The notes beneath the pieces were generated by a model. It made no database searches and had not been told where the DNA came from. It worked only from the letters and a program-made list of their open reading frames with translations. A stretch of 64,000 nt of DNA, taken from Mumia quercus (GTDB lineage Bacteria; Actinomycetota; Actinomycetes; Propionibacteriales; Nocardioidaceae). Shown here piece by piece: positions 1-6,967 of this stretch (its first letter is position 1; each line of letters starts with the position of its first letter). Made by a program: the position numbers and the translations under genes. The DNA lies in assembly GCF_025506335.1 (NCBI RefSeq), contig NZ_JANZYO010000005.1:1-64000 (forward strand), in the 5' to 3' direction.

Positions 1-132
1 CACTCAAACGATGCTCGCGCGGCGACCTACGACACCTGGCTCCATCACTACAATCACCACCGACCCCACACCGGCATCGGAGGCCAAGTCCCCGCCGACC
101 GCGTTCACAACCTCACGGGGAACTACAGCTAG
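1..132 (+). CDS. C-terminal end of an IS481-type transposase (cut by window edge)
   Basis: The first 43 codons are open from base 1 and end in TAG at 130-132. They encode a tail with YDTWLHHYNHHRPHTGIGG, the typical end of the DDE/rve integrase core of IS481 and related IS3-like transposases, where the final helix carries the W-x-x-x-YN-x-x-RPH signature. The start and the catalytic DDE residues lie upstream of the window, so it cannot be told whether the gene is intact. A palindromic repeat block begins directly after the stop codon. Confidence 0.8.
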   Translation, partial: HSNDARAATYDTWLHHYNHHRPHTGIGGQVPADRVHNLTGNYS

Positions 133-416
133 GCGAGGGCGTATCGAGACCCGCTCGGTCTCGATACGGGCTCCGCTGGCGCTCCGCCCTACTCGACCAG
201 CCAGGTCCGGGTGGTCGAGTAGCCCGAGCCGCTAGGCGAGGGCGTATCGAGACCACTCAGCGCCACTTCGACACACTCAGCGACGCGGCGAAGCGTCGCC
301 GAGAGGTGCGAACTGGCGTCGAGTAGACCGCTCGGTCTCGATACGGGCTCCGCTGGCGCTCCGCGCTGCTCGGCCAGCCAGGTCCGGCTGCTCGACCAGC
401 GGGCTAGGGTCCTGGC
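133..416. repeat. Dispersed palindromic repeat block, copy 1
   Basis: No gene is supported here. The stretch is built from units whose ends read GGTCTCGATACG and CTACTCGACCA, in both orientations. Bases 157-206 match 15190-15239 over 50 bp without a difference, and 210-254 match 15244-15288 with one difference. Further degenerate copies lie at about 330-385. The inverted termini (GTATCGAGACC against GGTCTCGATAC) would form long hairpins. It behaves like a REP/BIME-type intergenic repeat family. Confidence 0.75.
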
Positions 417-1280
417 ATGGAACGTGACATCGCCGCAGAGCGTGCCGCCGACCGGGCCGAGGCACTGGCCGAGGGTGTCCGCATCGACGTCGCGCACGTC
501 GCCGACCTCGACGCCGACGGCGTGCCCGTACGCCTCTACCGCCCGGACGAGGACGTTCCGGTCCTCCTGTACGTCCACGGTGGCGGCTGGGTGTTCCACG
601 ACGTCGAGACCCACGACGCGTTCTGCCGCTACCTCGCCCACGCGACCGGCTGGGCGTTGCTGTCGGTCGACTACCGTCGCGCCCCGGAAGACCCCTACCC
701 GGCGCCGCTCGACGACGTCGCGACCGCCGCCGCGTGGCTGCGAGAGCACGGCGACGAGCACGCCCTCGACACCTCGTTGATCGCGGGCATCGGTGACTCC
801 TCCGGCGCCAACCTGGTGGCCGCCCTGTCCGTGCGCGAGCCGGACGCGTTGGCATACCAGGTCCTCGTCTACCCGCCGACGGACGCGCTCGCCGATACGG
901 AGTCGCGCCGCACCGAGGGTGGCGGGGCGTACGACTTCGTCGTGGCGGACATGGACTGGTACTGGGACCAGTACGCCCCCACGGAGGAGGCGAAGCGGCT
1001 CCCCGAGGTGTCGCCGCTGAGGGCGCCCGACCTCAGCGGCCTCCCGCCCACGCTGGTGATCACCGCCGAGCACGACCTGCTGCGCGACGAAGGCGAGGCG
1101 TACGCGGTGCGGCTCGCCGAGGCCGGCGTGTCGGCGGTCGCGTGGCGGGCGCTCGGGATGGAGCACGGCTTCTGGCGACGGCCGTGGGACTACGCCGAGT
1201 CGCGCTCGGCCGTACGGCTGGTTGCCGGCACCCTGCGCGACCTCGCCGCCACACCGAGCGAAGGAGTGCTGGGAGAATGA
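417..1280 (+). CDS. Alpha/beta hydrolase (hormone-sensitive lipase / fold-3 type)
   Basis: A 287-residue esterase-like protein. The oxyanion-hole motif HGGG is at residues 54-57, the nucleophile elbow GDSSG at 126-130 (Ser128), and the likely triad Asp220 (AEHD) and His250 (MEHGFW) follow at the usual spacing. These mark the HSL-like carboxylesterase family, which hydrolyses small acyl esters; the true substrate cannot be read from sequence. There is no signal peptide, so it is cytoplasmic. The ATG at 417 is the first in frame after the repeat block. The stop lies 4 bp before the rpiB start, so the two may be cotranscribed. Confidence 0.85.
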   Translation: MERDIAAERAADRAEALAEGVRIDVAHVADLDADGVPVRLYRPDEDVPVLLYVHGGGWVFHDVETHDAFCRYLAHATGWALLSVDYRRAPEDPYPAPLDDVATAAAWLREHGDEHALDTSLIAGIGDSSGANLVAALSVREPDALAYQVLVYPPTDALADTESRRTEGGGAYDFVVADMDWYWDQYAPTEEAKRLPEVSPLRAPDLSGLPPTLVITAEHDLLRDEGEAYAVRLAEAGVSAVAWRALGMEHGFWRRPWDYAESRSAVRLVAGTLRDLAATPSEGVLGE

Positions 1281-1284
1281 GCCC

Positions 1285-1767
1285 ATGCGCGTTCACATCG
1301 GTTGCGACCACGCCGGATTCGAGCTCAAGAACCACCTCCTGAACCACCTGCGCGAGCAGGGCCACGACGTCGTCGACCACGGGCCGTCGGAGTACGACGC
1401 CGAGGACGACTACCCGCCGTTCTGCTTCGCGACCGGTGAGGCCGTGGTCGCCGAGCCGGGCAGCCTCGGCATCGTGATCGGGGGCTCGGGCAACGGCGAG
1501 CAGATCGCGGCCAACAAGGTCGATGGCGTCCGCGCCGCCCTCGCGTGGTCGCTCGAGACCGCGCAGCTCGCGCGCGAGCACAACAACGCCAACGTCGTCG
1601 GCATCGGCGCCCGGATGCACTCCGCCGAGGAGGCGACCGCGATCGCCGAGGCGTTCCTCGCGACTCAGTTCAGCGGCGTCGAGCGCCACGCCCGCCGGAT
1701 CTCGCTGCTCACCGCGTACGAGGAGTCACGCGGCACCGACCTCGCCGAGCGACGCGAGGACTTCTGA
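1285..1767 (+). CDS. rpiB: Ribose-5-phosphate isomerase B
   Basis: Interconverts ribose 5-phosphate and ribulose 5-phosphate in the pentose phosphate pathway. The 160-residue length is normal for RpiB/LacAB proteins. The N-terminus reads MRVHIGCDHAGFELK (phosphate-binding Asp8-His9) and GGSGNGEQIAANK at about 66-78 is the actinobacterial active-site loop, in which Glu72 acts as base, as known for mycobacterial RpiB, rather than the cysteine of the E. coli type. The ATG at 1285 fits the start of the family; an in-frame upstream ATG at 1222 lies inside the hydrolase gene. The next gene starts 3 bp after the stop, suggesting an operon with nei. Confidence 0.95.
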   Translation: MRVHIGCDHAGFELKNHLLNHLREQGHDVVDHGPSEYDAEDDYPPFCFATGEAVVAEPGSLGIVIGGSGNGEQIAANKVDGVRAALAWSLETAQLAREHNNANVVGIGARMHSAEEATAIAEAFLATQFSGVERHARRISLLTAYEESRGTDLAERREDF

Positions 1768-1770
1768 GGC

Positions 1771-2640
1771 GTGCCCGAGGGACACACCCTCCACCGGCTC
1801 GCGCTCGACCTCGACGCGGCCTTCGGTGGCGACAGGACCTGGTCGTCGAGCCCGCAGGGCCGCTTCTCCGAGGGCGCCGCGCGGATCGGCTCGCGGGTCA
1901 TGGAGGGCGCGGAGGCGTACGGCAAGCAGCTCTTCGTCCGGTTCGCCGGGCTGGAGGAGCAGGTACGGATCCACCTCGGGCTGATCGGCGGGCTCGCGAT
2001 CCACACCGGGCCCGCCGCGCCCGACGCGGTCGGTGACCTCGACGCGCGGCCGGTGGTGGGCCAGGTGCGCTGGCGCCTGGAGTCCGTACGGGCGTGGGCC
2101 GACCTGCGGGGTGCGACGGTGTGCACGCTCATCACGCCGGACGAGAAGGTCGACTACCTCGCCAAGCTGGGGCCGGACCCGTTGCGCGACGACGCCGACC
2201 CCGAGCGGGCCTGGCGCCGGATCAACCGCTCCCGGATCACGATCGCCGCCCTCCTCATGGACCAGGCGGTGCTCGCCGGGGTGGGCAACGTGTACCGCGC
2301 GGAGGTCCTGTTCCGGCACAACCTCGACCCGTTCATGGAGGGACGCTTCCTCCGCCGTGCCGAGTGGGACGCGATCTGGGGCGACCTCGTCGGCCTCATG
2401 GCGTACGGGGTGACGCACAACCGGATCGACACGGTCCGGCCGGAGCACGAGCCGGAGGCGATGGGGCGGGCGCCGCGCAAGGACGACCACGGGGGAGAGG
2501 TGTACGTCTACCGACGGACGCACATGCCCTGTCTCGTGTGCGGGACGCCGGTCCGTACGGAGGTGCTCGCGGGACGCAACCTCTTCTGGTGCCCTCGGTG
2601 CCAGCCGCGCAGCCGGCGCCGCACGCCGGTGCGCGGCTGA
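1771..2640 (+). CDS. nei: Fpg/Nei family DNA glycosylase (endonuclease VIII-like)
   Basis: Base-excision repair glycosylase/AP lyase of 289 residues. After removal of the initiator Met the protein starts PEGHTLHR, giving the catalytic N-terminal proline and following glutamate of the family; PEGHTLHR is characteristic of actinobacterial Nei1. The helix-two-turn-helix appears as GVGNVYRAEVLF at about 170-181. A C-terminal zinc finger has four cysteines (CLVC at about 252-255 and CPRC at about 273-276). The GTG at 1771 encodes the catalytic N-terminus, so the start is certain. It follows rpiB by 3 bp and converges with a small gene, with only 3 bp between their stop codons. Confidence 0.92.
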   Translation: MPEGHTLHRLALDLDAAFGGDRTWSSSPQGRFSEGAARIGSRVMEGAEAYGKQLFVRFAGLEEQVRIHLGLIGGLAIHTGPAAPDAVGDLDARPVVGQVRWRLESVRAWADLRGATVCTLITPDEKVDYLAKLGPDPLRDDADPERAWRRINRSRITIAALLMDQAVLAGVGNVYRAEVLFRHNLDPFMEGRFLRRAEWDAIWGDLVGLMAYGVTHNRIDTVRPEHEPEAMGRAPRKDDHGGEVYVYRRTHMPCLVCGTPVRTEVLAGRNLFWCPRCQPRSRRRTPVRG

Positions 2641-2643
2641 GCG

Positions 2644-2820
2644 TCAGGTCAGCTCGGGCAGCGCACGCGCGGCGAGCATCGCGCTGATCTCCTCGCGCTC
2701 GCGACGGGCGGCGGTCATCTCGTTCACGGAGTGGAGGGCGTTGGCGCACGACACGTCGCTCGAGGCGAGGCGGGCCAGGCCGGTGGCAGCGACCTGCCAC
2801 GCGATGCTGAGCGGTCTCAT
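2644..2820 (-). CDS. Small hypothetical protein (58 aa)
   Basis: A 58-residue polypeptide starting MRPLSIAWQVAATG, with a hydrophobic N-terminal half and a basic/acidic helix (TAARREREE) in the second half. The ATG at 2820 is preceded by AGGGGG at a plausible ribosome-binding distance, which is why this start was preferred to the longer in-frame ATG at 2919; the longer version would run through the hairpin at 2841-2889. No family is recognised. The gene has its own long leader with a perfect 13-bp hairpin and a dyad further upstream, which supports it being real. Confidence 0.55.
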   Translation of the reverse strand: MRPLSIAWQVAATGLARLASSDVSCANALHSVNEMTAARREREEISAMLAARALPELT

Positions 2821-2840
2821 CGAACCCCCTAGGTGTGCCG

Positions 2841-2889
2841 ACGCGGCGCCTGGTCCGCCTTCCGTACCCAGACGGGCCAGGCGCCGCGT
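2841..2889 (-). promoter_or_regulatory. Hairpin in the leader of the 58-aa gene
   Basis: ACGCGGCGCCTGG at 2841-2853 is perfectly complementary to CCAGGCGCCGCGT at 2877-2889, with a 23-base loop. On the minus strand it ends about 20 bases before the ATG at 2820, inside the presumed 5' untranslated region. No U-run follows, so it is more likely a leader structure than an intrinsic terminator. Function is not known. Confidence 0.5.
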
Positions 2890-2962
2890 TGTGAGTGCGG
2901 CCCAGCGATGCGTGATCACCGACCGACGCTGCTCACGTTAGGCAGCCGACGAATCCGACGGG

Positions 2963-2988
2963 TTAGCCTCACATGACATGTGGGTTAA
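2963..2988. promoter_or_regulatory. Dyad-symmetric site in divergent intergenic region
   Basis: CACATGACATGTG at 2970-2982 is a perfect palindrome around one central base, extended outward to TTAGCC on the left and GGGTTAA on the right. It lies between the small minus-strand gene (start 2820) and the plus-strand methyltransferase (start 3086), the natural position for a shared operator. A TTGACA hexamer on the minus strand (about 2993-2998) just outside it may be a -35 element. The rest of 2821-3085 shows no gene. Confidence 0.45.
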
Positions 2989-3085
2989 CGGTGTCAATCC
3001 GGACATCGCGGGCCAACGGTTTCACGCGGCGTGAACGGCAATATTCGGTCGCAGCCACCCCGCCGTCGGCCGTAGCGTCGACTCC

Positions 3086-3871
3086 GTGAGCGACAGCGAC
3101 GGATACTTCGGTGCCGAGGTGGCGGCCCGCTACGACGACGTCCACTCACCGATGTTCGAGCTCACGACCGTGACCGCGACCGTCGACGTCCTCGCGCGGC
3201 TGGCGGGGGACTCCGCCGTGCTGGAGCTCGGGATCGGGACCGGCCGCATCGCCCTCCCGCTCGCGGAGCGAGGAGTGAGCGTCCACGGGATCGAGCTCTC
3301 GCAGGCGATGGTCGACCAGCTGCGTGCGAAGCCGGGTGGCGAGGCGATCCCCGTCACCGTCGGCGACTTCGCCACGACCCGCGTCGACGCACCCCCGGGC
3401 GGGTTCGGGCTGGCGTACCTGGTGTTCAACACGATCAACAACCTGACCTCGCAGGACGACCAGGTCGCGTGCTTCCGTACGACGGCGGAGCACCTCGCGC
3501 CCGGTGGCCGCTTCGTCGTCGAGGTCGGCGTGCCCGAGCTCCGGAGGCTGCCGTACGGGGAGACCACCGTGATGTGGGGCGAGGGGCCGCCGGTGTGGTC
3601 GTACGACGTGTACGACACGGCGACGCAGGCGCTGTCGTCGAACTACGTCAGGATCGACGACGGACACGCGACGTTCCGCTCGATCCCGTTCCGGTACGTG
3701 TGGCCGGCGGAGCTGGACTTGATGGCGCGGCTGGCGGGTCTTCGGCTGCGCAGCCGCTGGGAGGACTGGGACGAGAGGCCGTTCACCCACGAGAGCAGAC
3801 GGCACGTGTCGGTCTGGGAGAAGCCCACCGAGGGGCACGTGGAGCGGACGACGGGAATCGAACCCGCGTAA
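3086..3871 (+). CDS. Class I SAM-dependent methyltransferase
   Basis: A 261-residue protein with a Rossmann-type methyltransferase core: motif I is VLELGIGTGRIALPLAERG at about 45-63, followed by an acidic residue after strand 2 (GIELS) and the GDF motif at about 94. It should transfer a methyl group from SAM to an unidentified small molecule. The GTG at 3086 begins MSDSDGYFG. The last eleven codons run into sequence antisense to the tRNA-Gly 3' end (the left attachment repeat), giving the odd terminus VERTTGIEPA. Because the repeat is the chromosomal copy, the gene end should be the same in an uninterrupted chromosome. Confidence 0.85.
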   Translation: MSDSDGYFGAEVAARYDDVHSPMFELTTVTATVDVLARLAGDSAVLELGIGTGRIALPLAERGVSVHGIELSQAMVDQLRAKPGGEAIPVTVGDFATTRVDAPPGGFGLAYLVFNTINNLTSQDDQVACFRTTAEHLAPGGRFVVEVGVPELRRLPYGETTVMWGEGPPVWSYDVYDTATQALSSNYVRIDDGHATFRSIPFRYVWPAELDLMARLAGLRLRSRWEDWDERPFTHESRRHVSVWEKPTEGHVERTTGIEPA

Positions 3872-3886
3872 TCAGTTTGGAAGACT
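3838..3886. repeat. Left attachment site (attL) of the tRNA-Gly island
   Basis: These 49 bases are identical to 9977-10025. They match the 3' half of the minus-strand tRNA-Gly, from the anticodon loop to the encoded CCA end. The tRNA 5' half is absent here, so this is the displaced 3' end left by site-specific integration. It overlaps the methyltransferase 3' end. Confidence 0.92.
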
Positions 3887-4010
3887 CCGTGCCCGCGTTT
3901 GCAGTTCATGCAGGTCAGGTGCCAGGTTCTGGGCTCTGACCTGCGACGATGCTAGCAGGGTGAGGAGGCTACCCGGCGTTGCTGACTGTCGCTGGGGACT
4001 GCTCGTGCCC

Positions 4011-4036
4011 GACGATTGGGCACGATTGGGCACGGC
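4011..4036. repeat. Left-end tandem GATTGGGCACG repeat (possible integrase arm site)
   Basis: Two abutting copies of GATTGGGCACG lie about 125 bp inside the left repeat. A near-identical double copy is found at 9881-9905, about 72 bp inside the right repeat and in the same orientation. Paired short direct repeats near both attachment sites fit arm-type binding sites of tyrosine integrases. This role is inferred from position only. Confidence 0.5.
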
Positions 4037-4151
4037 CCGCCCCGTCACCACCTGCACAATCACCGACGGTCCGTGCGGTGCGGCGAACTCGGCAGCGAGG
4101 CTATCCCCGCCCGTGAATCCGCTCCCGTCGCGACGCTCGTACGCTGACCCC

Positions 4152-4463
4152 GTGACGACGCGTGCACCTGCCCCTTACCACTCGGCGCCGGACCCCCCGC
4201 CCGACCGATCGCATTGGCAGCAAGTGCGAAACGTGTCATGGCCGTTCGAGGATCGGGACGGCAACGGGCACGCCCGGGGCATCCCGTCCGAGTCTGAGCC
4301 TGTGCGTGTCATGGTGTGGCTCGACTTCGAGCGCGACGGGGTGTGTTGGCTCCCGGCGCGGGCGGTGCGGTGGCACGGGCGGCATGTGTGCGTGGCAGTC
4401 GCCGACGCGCGGTTGCAGGTGTCGTACGTGTGGGTCGACGCGACGGACGTGCAGAGGTTCTAG
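4152..4463 (+). CDS. Hypothetical island protein (103 aa)
   Basis: The open frame extends to 3960, but the likely start is the GTG at 4152, directly downstream of a TACGCT hexamer resembling a -10 box, as in leaderless actinobacterial genes. The product has a proline-rich N-terminus and then a compact segment of alternating valines and tryptophans (RVMVWLDFERDGVCWLPARA, then VCVAVADARLQVSYVWVDA), suggesting a small beta-rich domain. There is no signal peptide or membrane helix. It resembles short unnamed proteins carried by actinobacterial integrated elements, but no function can be given. It converges with the next gene, the stop codons overlapping by 4 bp. Confidence 0.6.
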   Translation: MTTRAPAPYHSAPDPPPDRSHWQQVRNVSWPFEDRDGNGHARGIPSESEPVRVMVWLDFERDGVCWLPARAVRWHGRHVCVAVADARLQVSYVWVDATDVQRF

Positions 4464-5230
4464 ATCGAACTCGGATCGACGTCGGCGGCGATATCACGTG
4501 TGATGTCGCGGACTGCCTCACGCGTCTCGTTCAGCAGGAGGCCCATGAAGCCACCGATGCTCACATGTCTCAGCGCAGGTATGTCGAGCCTGCACGCGAA
4601 GGAGAGAGACACGCGCTCGGGGGCGCAGGCGTCGGAGACGCTAGCTACGTACTCCTCATGGTCAAACTCGAAGTTTAGGTCGGCCTCTGGGCCGTTCCAG
4701 ATCGCTACGGTCGGAGACTTGTCCGTGACGATTATGACGTTCAGGCGGCGGTGCTTGTCACGGTTCGAGAGGTCGCGCAGATTCGGGAGCCATTGGGAGG
4801 TTGCTTGCACGTTCCAGATTCGTTCAATGAGCGCGGGGCCGACACTGCTGAGCGCTTCGCCCGGTTTCGCCAACCTGCCGAGGAAGGTTTCGAGCGATGT
4901 CGGCTTCTTGGGAATGGGAAAACCGAGGCGCTCTGTCTCCTCGTCGCTGAGGCGCCTTCCCTGCGAATAGTCTGCGAGCGCGACGACCAACAGGTCGAGC
5001 GCGGACCGGGTGTTGTGCAACGCGTCGCCAAGAACAAGCGCGGCATCCTGCGGTGGCTCTTCGAGAACGTGACGGCTGAACCAATAGCGGCCGTCGTGGT
5101 GGTCGTAGTTGACCTCCCACGGTGCACGTTCCTCGTAATCGTCGAGCATCTCCTGCAACGTCATCAGATGAGTTCGCGCCCACCGCAAGCGGCGCGCCAC
5201 CGGATCAAGTTCGAGCACTCGACCTGACAT
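4460..5230 (-). CDS. Hypothetical protein with HN-RSALD and NRDKHR motifs
   Basis: A 256-residue soluble protein. The start is the ATG at 5230, whose A is also the last base of the upstream gene's stop (TGATG), so translation is coupled. Visible landmarks are DALHNTRSALDLLVVALADY at about 78-97 and LRDLSNRDKHRRLNV at about 152-166. The pair 'LHN-RSALD ... DKHR' recurs in a group of uncharacterised actinobacterial proteins. The all-helical look of the first part and conserved polar residues are reminiscent of HEPN-like proteins, but the canonical R-x4-6-H motif is not evident. Its membrane-anchored partner (5230-5736) and island location make a defence or stress role conceivable but unproven. 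Confidence 0.7.
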   Translation of the reverse strand: MSGRVLELDPVARRLRWARTHLMTLQEMLDDYEERAPWEVNYDHHDGRYWFSRHVLEEPPQDAALVLGDALHNTRSALDLLVVALADYSQGRRLSDEETERLGFPIPKKPTSLETFLGRLAKPGEALSSVGPALIERIWNVQATSQWLPNLRDLSNRDKHRRLNVIIVTDKSPTVAIWNGPEADLNFEFDHEEYVASVSDACAPERVSLSFACRLDIPALRHVSIGGFMGLLLNETREAVRDITRDIAADVDPSSI

Positions 5231-5736
5231 CAAGTGCCGGTCTCGTACATCGCGCGGACCTCAACACCGAGAAGCTCTCGCGCGTCGATCATTGGTTGCT
5301 TGACCCGTTTCCACGTCGCGAGCACCTCCCGTTCGGTGTTGTCGCCGTTCATCTCAGCGCCAAGGTCCGCAACCCGTTGTAGAGCGTCCTTGACCGGCGA
5401 ACCGGGCGCTTCGAGCACCGCGAGTCGGCGCACTCGAAACGTGGCCGCACCGAGGGTTCGCACGTAAGGCTCCCGCTGGGACCACCGATTCTCTTCGCTC
5501 TCGTGCGTGCCGTCTGTGGCGAGCGCGTCGGTGTTGAGGGAAATATCGGCGGCAGCGTTGTAGACCTCGTCGAGGGCGGTCAGGGCGTCCGTCAGATACG
5601 CACGGCGCCATGCGCGCCACTCCGCGCGAGTCGCTTTCCGGTCGGTGCGGCGCTCGCGGAGGTACGCGGCGCCCTCGCCGAGTCCGAGTCCGAGTATCAG
5701 GGTCACGACGGGTAGCCACACATCCATGCTCCGCAT
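5230..5736 (-). CDS. Hypothetical membrane-anchored protein (168 aa)
   Basis: The product has one N-terminal membrane helix (VWLPVVTLILGLGLGEGAAYL), then a long, strongly basic helix (RERRTDRKATRAEWRAWRRAYL) and a mostly helical cytoplasmic part. The anchor is followed by arginine-rich sequence, so the bulk should be inside the cell. An ATG at 5727 (MDVWLP) is an alternative start three codons in. It is translationally coupled through TGATG to the 256-aa protein downstream, so the two probably work as a membrane-tethered pair. No family is recognised. Confidence 0.65.
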   Translation of the reverse strand: MRSMDVWLPVVTLILGLGLGEGAAYLRERRTDRKATRAEWRAWRRAYLTDALTALDEVYNAAADISLNTDALATDGTHESEENRWSQREPYVRTLGAATFRVRRLAVLEAPGSPVKDALQRVADLGAEMNGDNTEREVLATWKRVKQPMIDARELLGVEVRAMYETGT

Positions 5737-5987
5737 TCAACCCGAGGTCAGGGTCGGTCAGAGTGAGTCGTCGGTCAACACGCCGGTTGGTGCCGTCACG
5801 ACGCGCGCGGAGCGCAGCGGGTTGCCGAACCAAGCCCGCACGTCGTGACAGCAGCCGGAATGCTCGGCGCGAGGTTGTCGAACTCGTTGAGCCACCCAAC
5901 GCATGGTCGACGATTGTGCCCGTCCACCACGGCTCGGCGCGCCATTGACTCGGCGCTGTCGACGCGGCTCCATGTTCGGCGGCGGGA

Positions 5988-6428
5988 TCAATACGCCGAC
6001 ACGTCGCACTCGGCCAGGAACGGGCCGCCCTCACCCGCTGTGACTACTGCACCGATCATGCGCGCGCTCACCGACGATGACACCGACACAACAGCGTTGC
6101 AATAGCCCTGCGCCTCAGCCTGATTCTCGGCCTTGTCGGCGAGGTCGGTCACTACTGTCACCCTTGACCCGTTGTCGTTGGTGAACTTTGTGATGTGTTC
6201 CCAGGTCGGGTCCTTCGGCCAGCCGTAACTGTCTGAGAATGCCTTCTGCACCTGCTGTGCCAGGTCGGGTTCTTCCGGCGTCGGTGGAGTCGTCGGCGTG
6301 GTCGCGGTGGTCCATTCGGTCGTCTCAGTTGCGGCCGGCGATTTGTCCCCGCCATCATCGTCATCGTCCCCGCAGCCCGACACGACGAAGAGCGCGGCCA
6401 CGGTCAGTGCTGTCAGTGTTCGGGTCAT
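5988..6428 (-). CDS. Putative lipoprotein (146 aa)
   Basis: The ATG at 6428 gives MTRTLTALTVAALFVVSGCGDDDDD: basic N-region, hydrophobic core and lipobox VSGC with Cys19, followed by an acidic linker and a Thr/Pro-rich spacer. That is a standard actinobacterial lipoprotein signal, so the mature protein should be anchored outside the membrane. The folded part (about 60-146) contains DPTWEHITKFTNDNGSRVTV and resembles small extracellular domains of unnamed lipoproteins. A longer frame reaches 6512 but lacks the signal-peptide logic. It faces the DUF2510 gene divergently, sharing the 107-bp region 6429-6535. Bases 5737-5987 downstream hold no supported gene. Confidence 0.7.
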   Translation of the reverse strand: MTRTLTALTVAALFVVSGCGDDDDDGGDKSPAATETTEWTTATTPTTPPTPEEPDLAQQVQKAFSDSYGWPKDPTWEHITKFTNDNGSRVTVVTDLADKAENQAEAQGYCNAVVSVSSSVSARMIGAVVTAGEGGPFLAECDVSAY

Positions 6429-6535
6429 ATGGTCCAGTGCAAGCGCCGGGCGGCGTGTTCGCCACCCAGGAAACCGCAACCACGACGCCGGACAAACCGC
6501 AGCATCCGGCACCTGACCCGATCTACGCTCCCGTC

Positions 6536-6964
6536 ATGGCGGACCAGGGTTGGTATCCAGACCCGCAGAACCCGACCGCGCAACGGTACTGGGACGGCGA
6601 CAGTTGGACGGAGTACACCCGCGCCCTGCCGCCACCGGAACCGCGGAAGCGCAAACCGAACATCTTCGCGCTCATCCTCGCGTCCGTGCTCGGCCTCGCC
6701 GCGCTCGCTGGCGTCGTCAACCAGCTGGTGGAATCCACACCCAGTTCCAGCACCGACGAGTGCGTCATGAATGATCAGCCGACCAGCGCAACGAGCAGCA
6801 TGACGACCGTGGAGTGCGAGGACCCCCGCGCAGACTTCAAGGTCGGCGACCAGGTCGACAGCTCAGACGAATGCAACTCTGTCGCTGGGGCGTCGTCCGA
6901 CTTCTACATGACCAAGAAGACCGAGCTCACCGATCAGACGTACTGTCTGATGCCGGTTGACTGA
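6536..6964 (+). CDS. DUF2510 domain membrane protein (142 aa)
   Basis: The N-terminal QGWYPDPQNPTAQRYWDGDSWTEYTR is a DUF2510 module, a short W-rich motif common at the cytoplasmic N-terminus of actinobacterial membrane proteins. A membrane helix follows (IFALILASVLGLAALAGVVNQLV, about 42-64). The C-terminal part is Ser/Thr/Asp-rich with four cysteines (CVMN, VECED, DECNS, TYCLM), as expected for a disulfide-stabilised exported domain. The ATG at 6536 lies just after a TACGCT hexamer, suggesting a near-leaderless transcript. It is followed 3 bp later by the next gene, probably an operon. Confidence 0.75.
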   Translation: MADQGWYPDPQNPTAQRYWDGDSWTEYTRALPPPEPRKRKPNIFALILASVLGLAALAGVVNQLVESTPSSSTDECVMNDQPTSATSSMTTVECEDPRADFKVGDQVDSSDECNSVAGASSDFYMTKKTELTDQTYCLMPVD

Positions 6965-6967
6965 ACC

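Noticed and set aside
189-1286. 365-codon minus-strand frame opposite the hydrolase
   Set aside because: The plus-strand frame has a complete alpha/beta hydrolase signature; the minus frame is an antisense shadow and extends into the repeat block.
3960-4151. N-terminal extension of the 103-aa island protein
   Set aside because: The extra 64 codons cover the putative integrase arm repeats and the -10-like hexamer, so the GTG at 4152 is the better start.
3872-4151. A second tRNA at the left end of the island
   Set aside because: Only the 3' half of tRNA-Gly is present; no 5' half or other cloverleaf can be folded.
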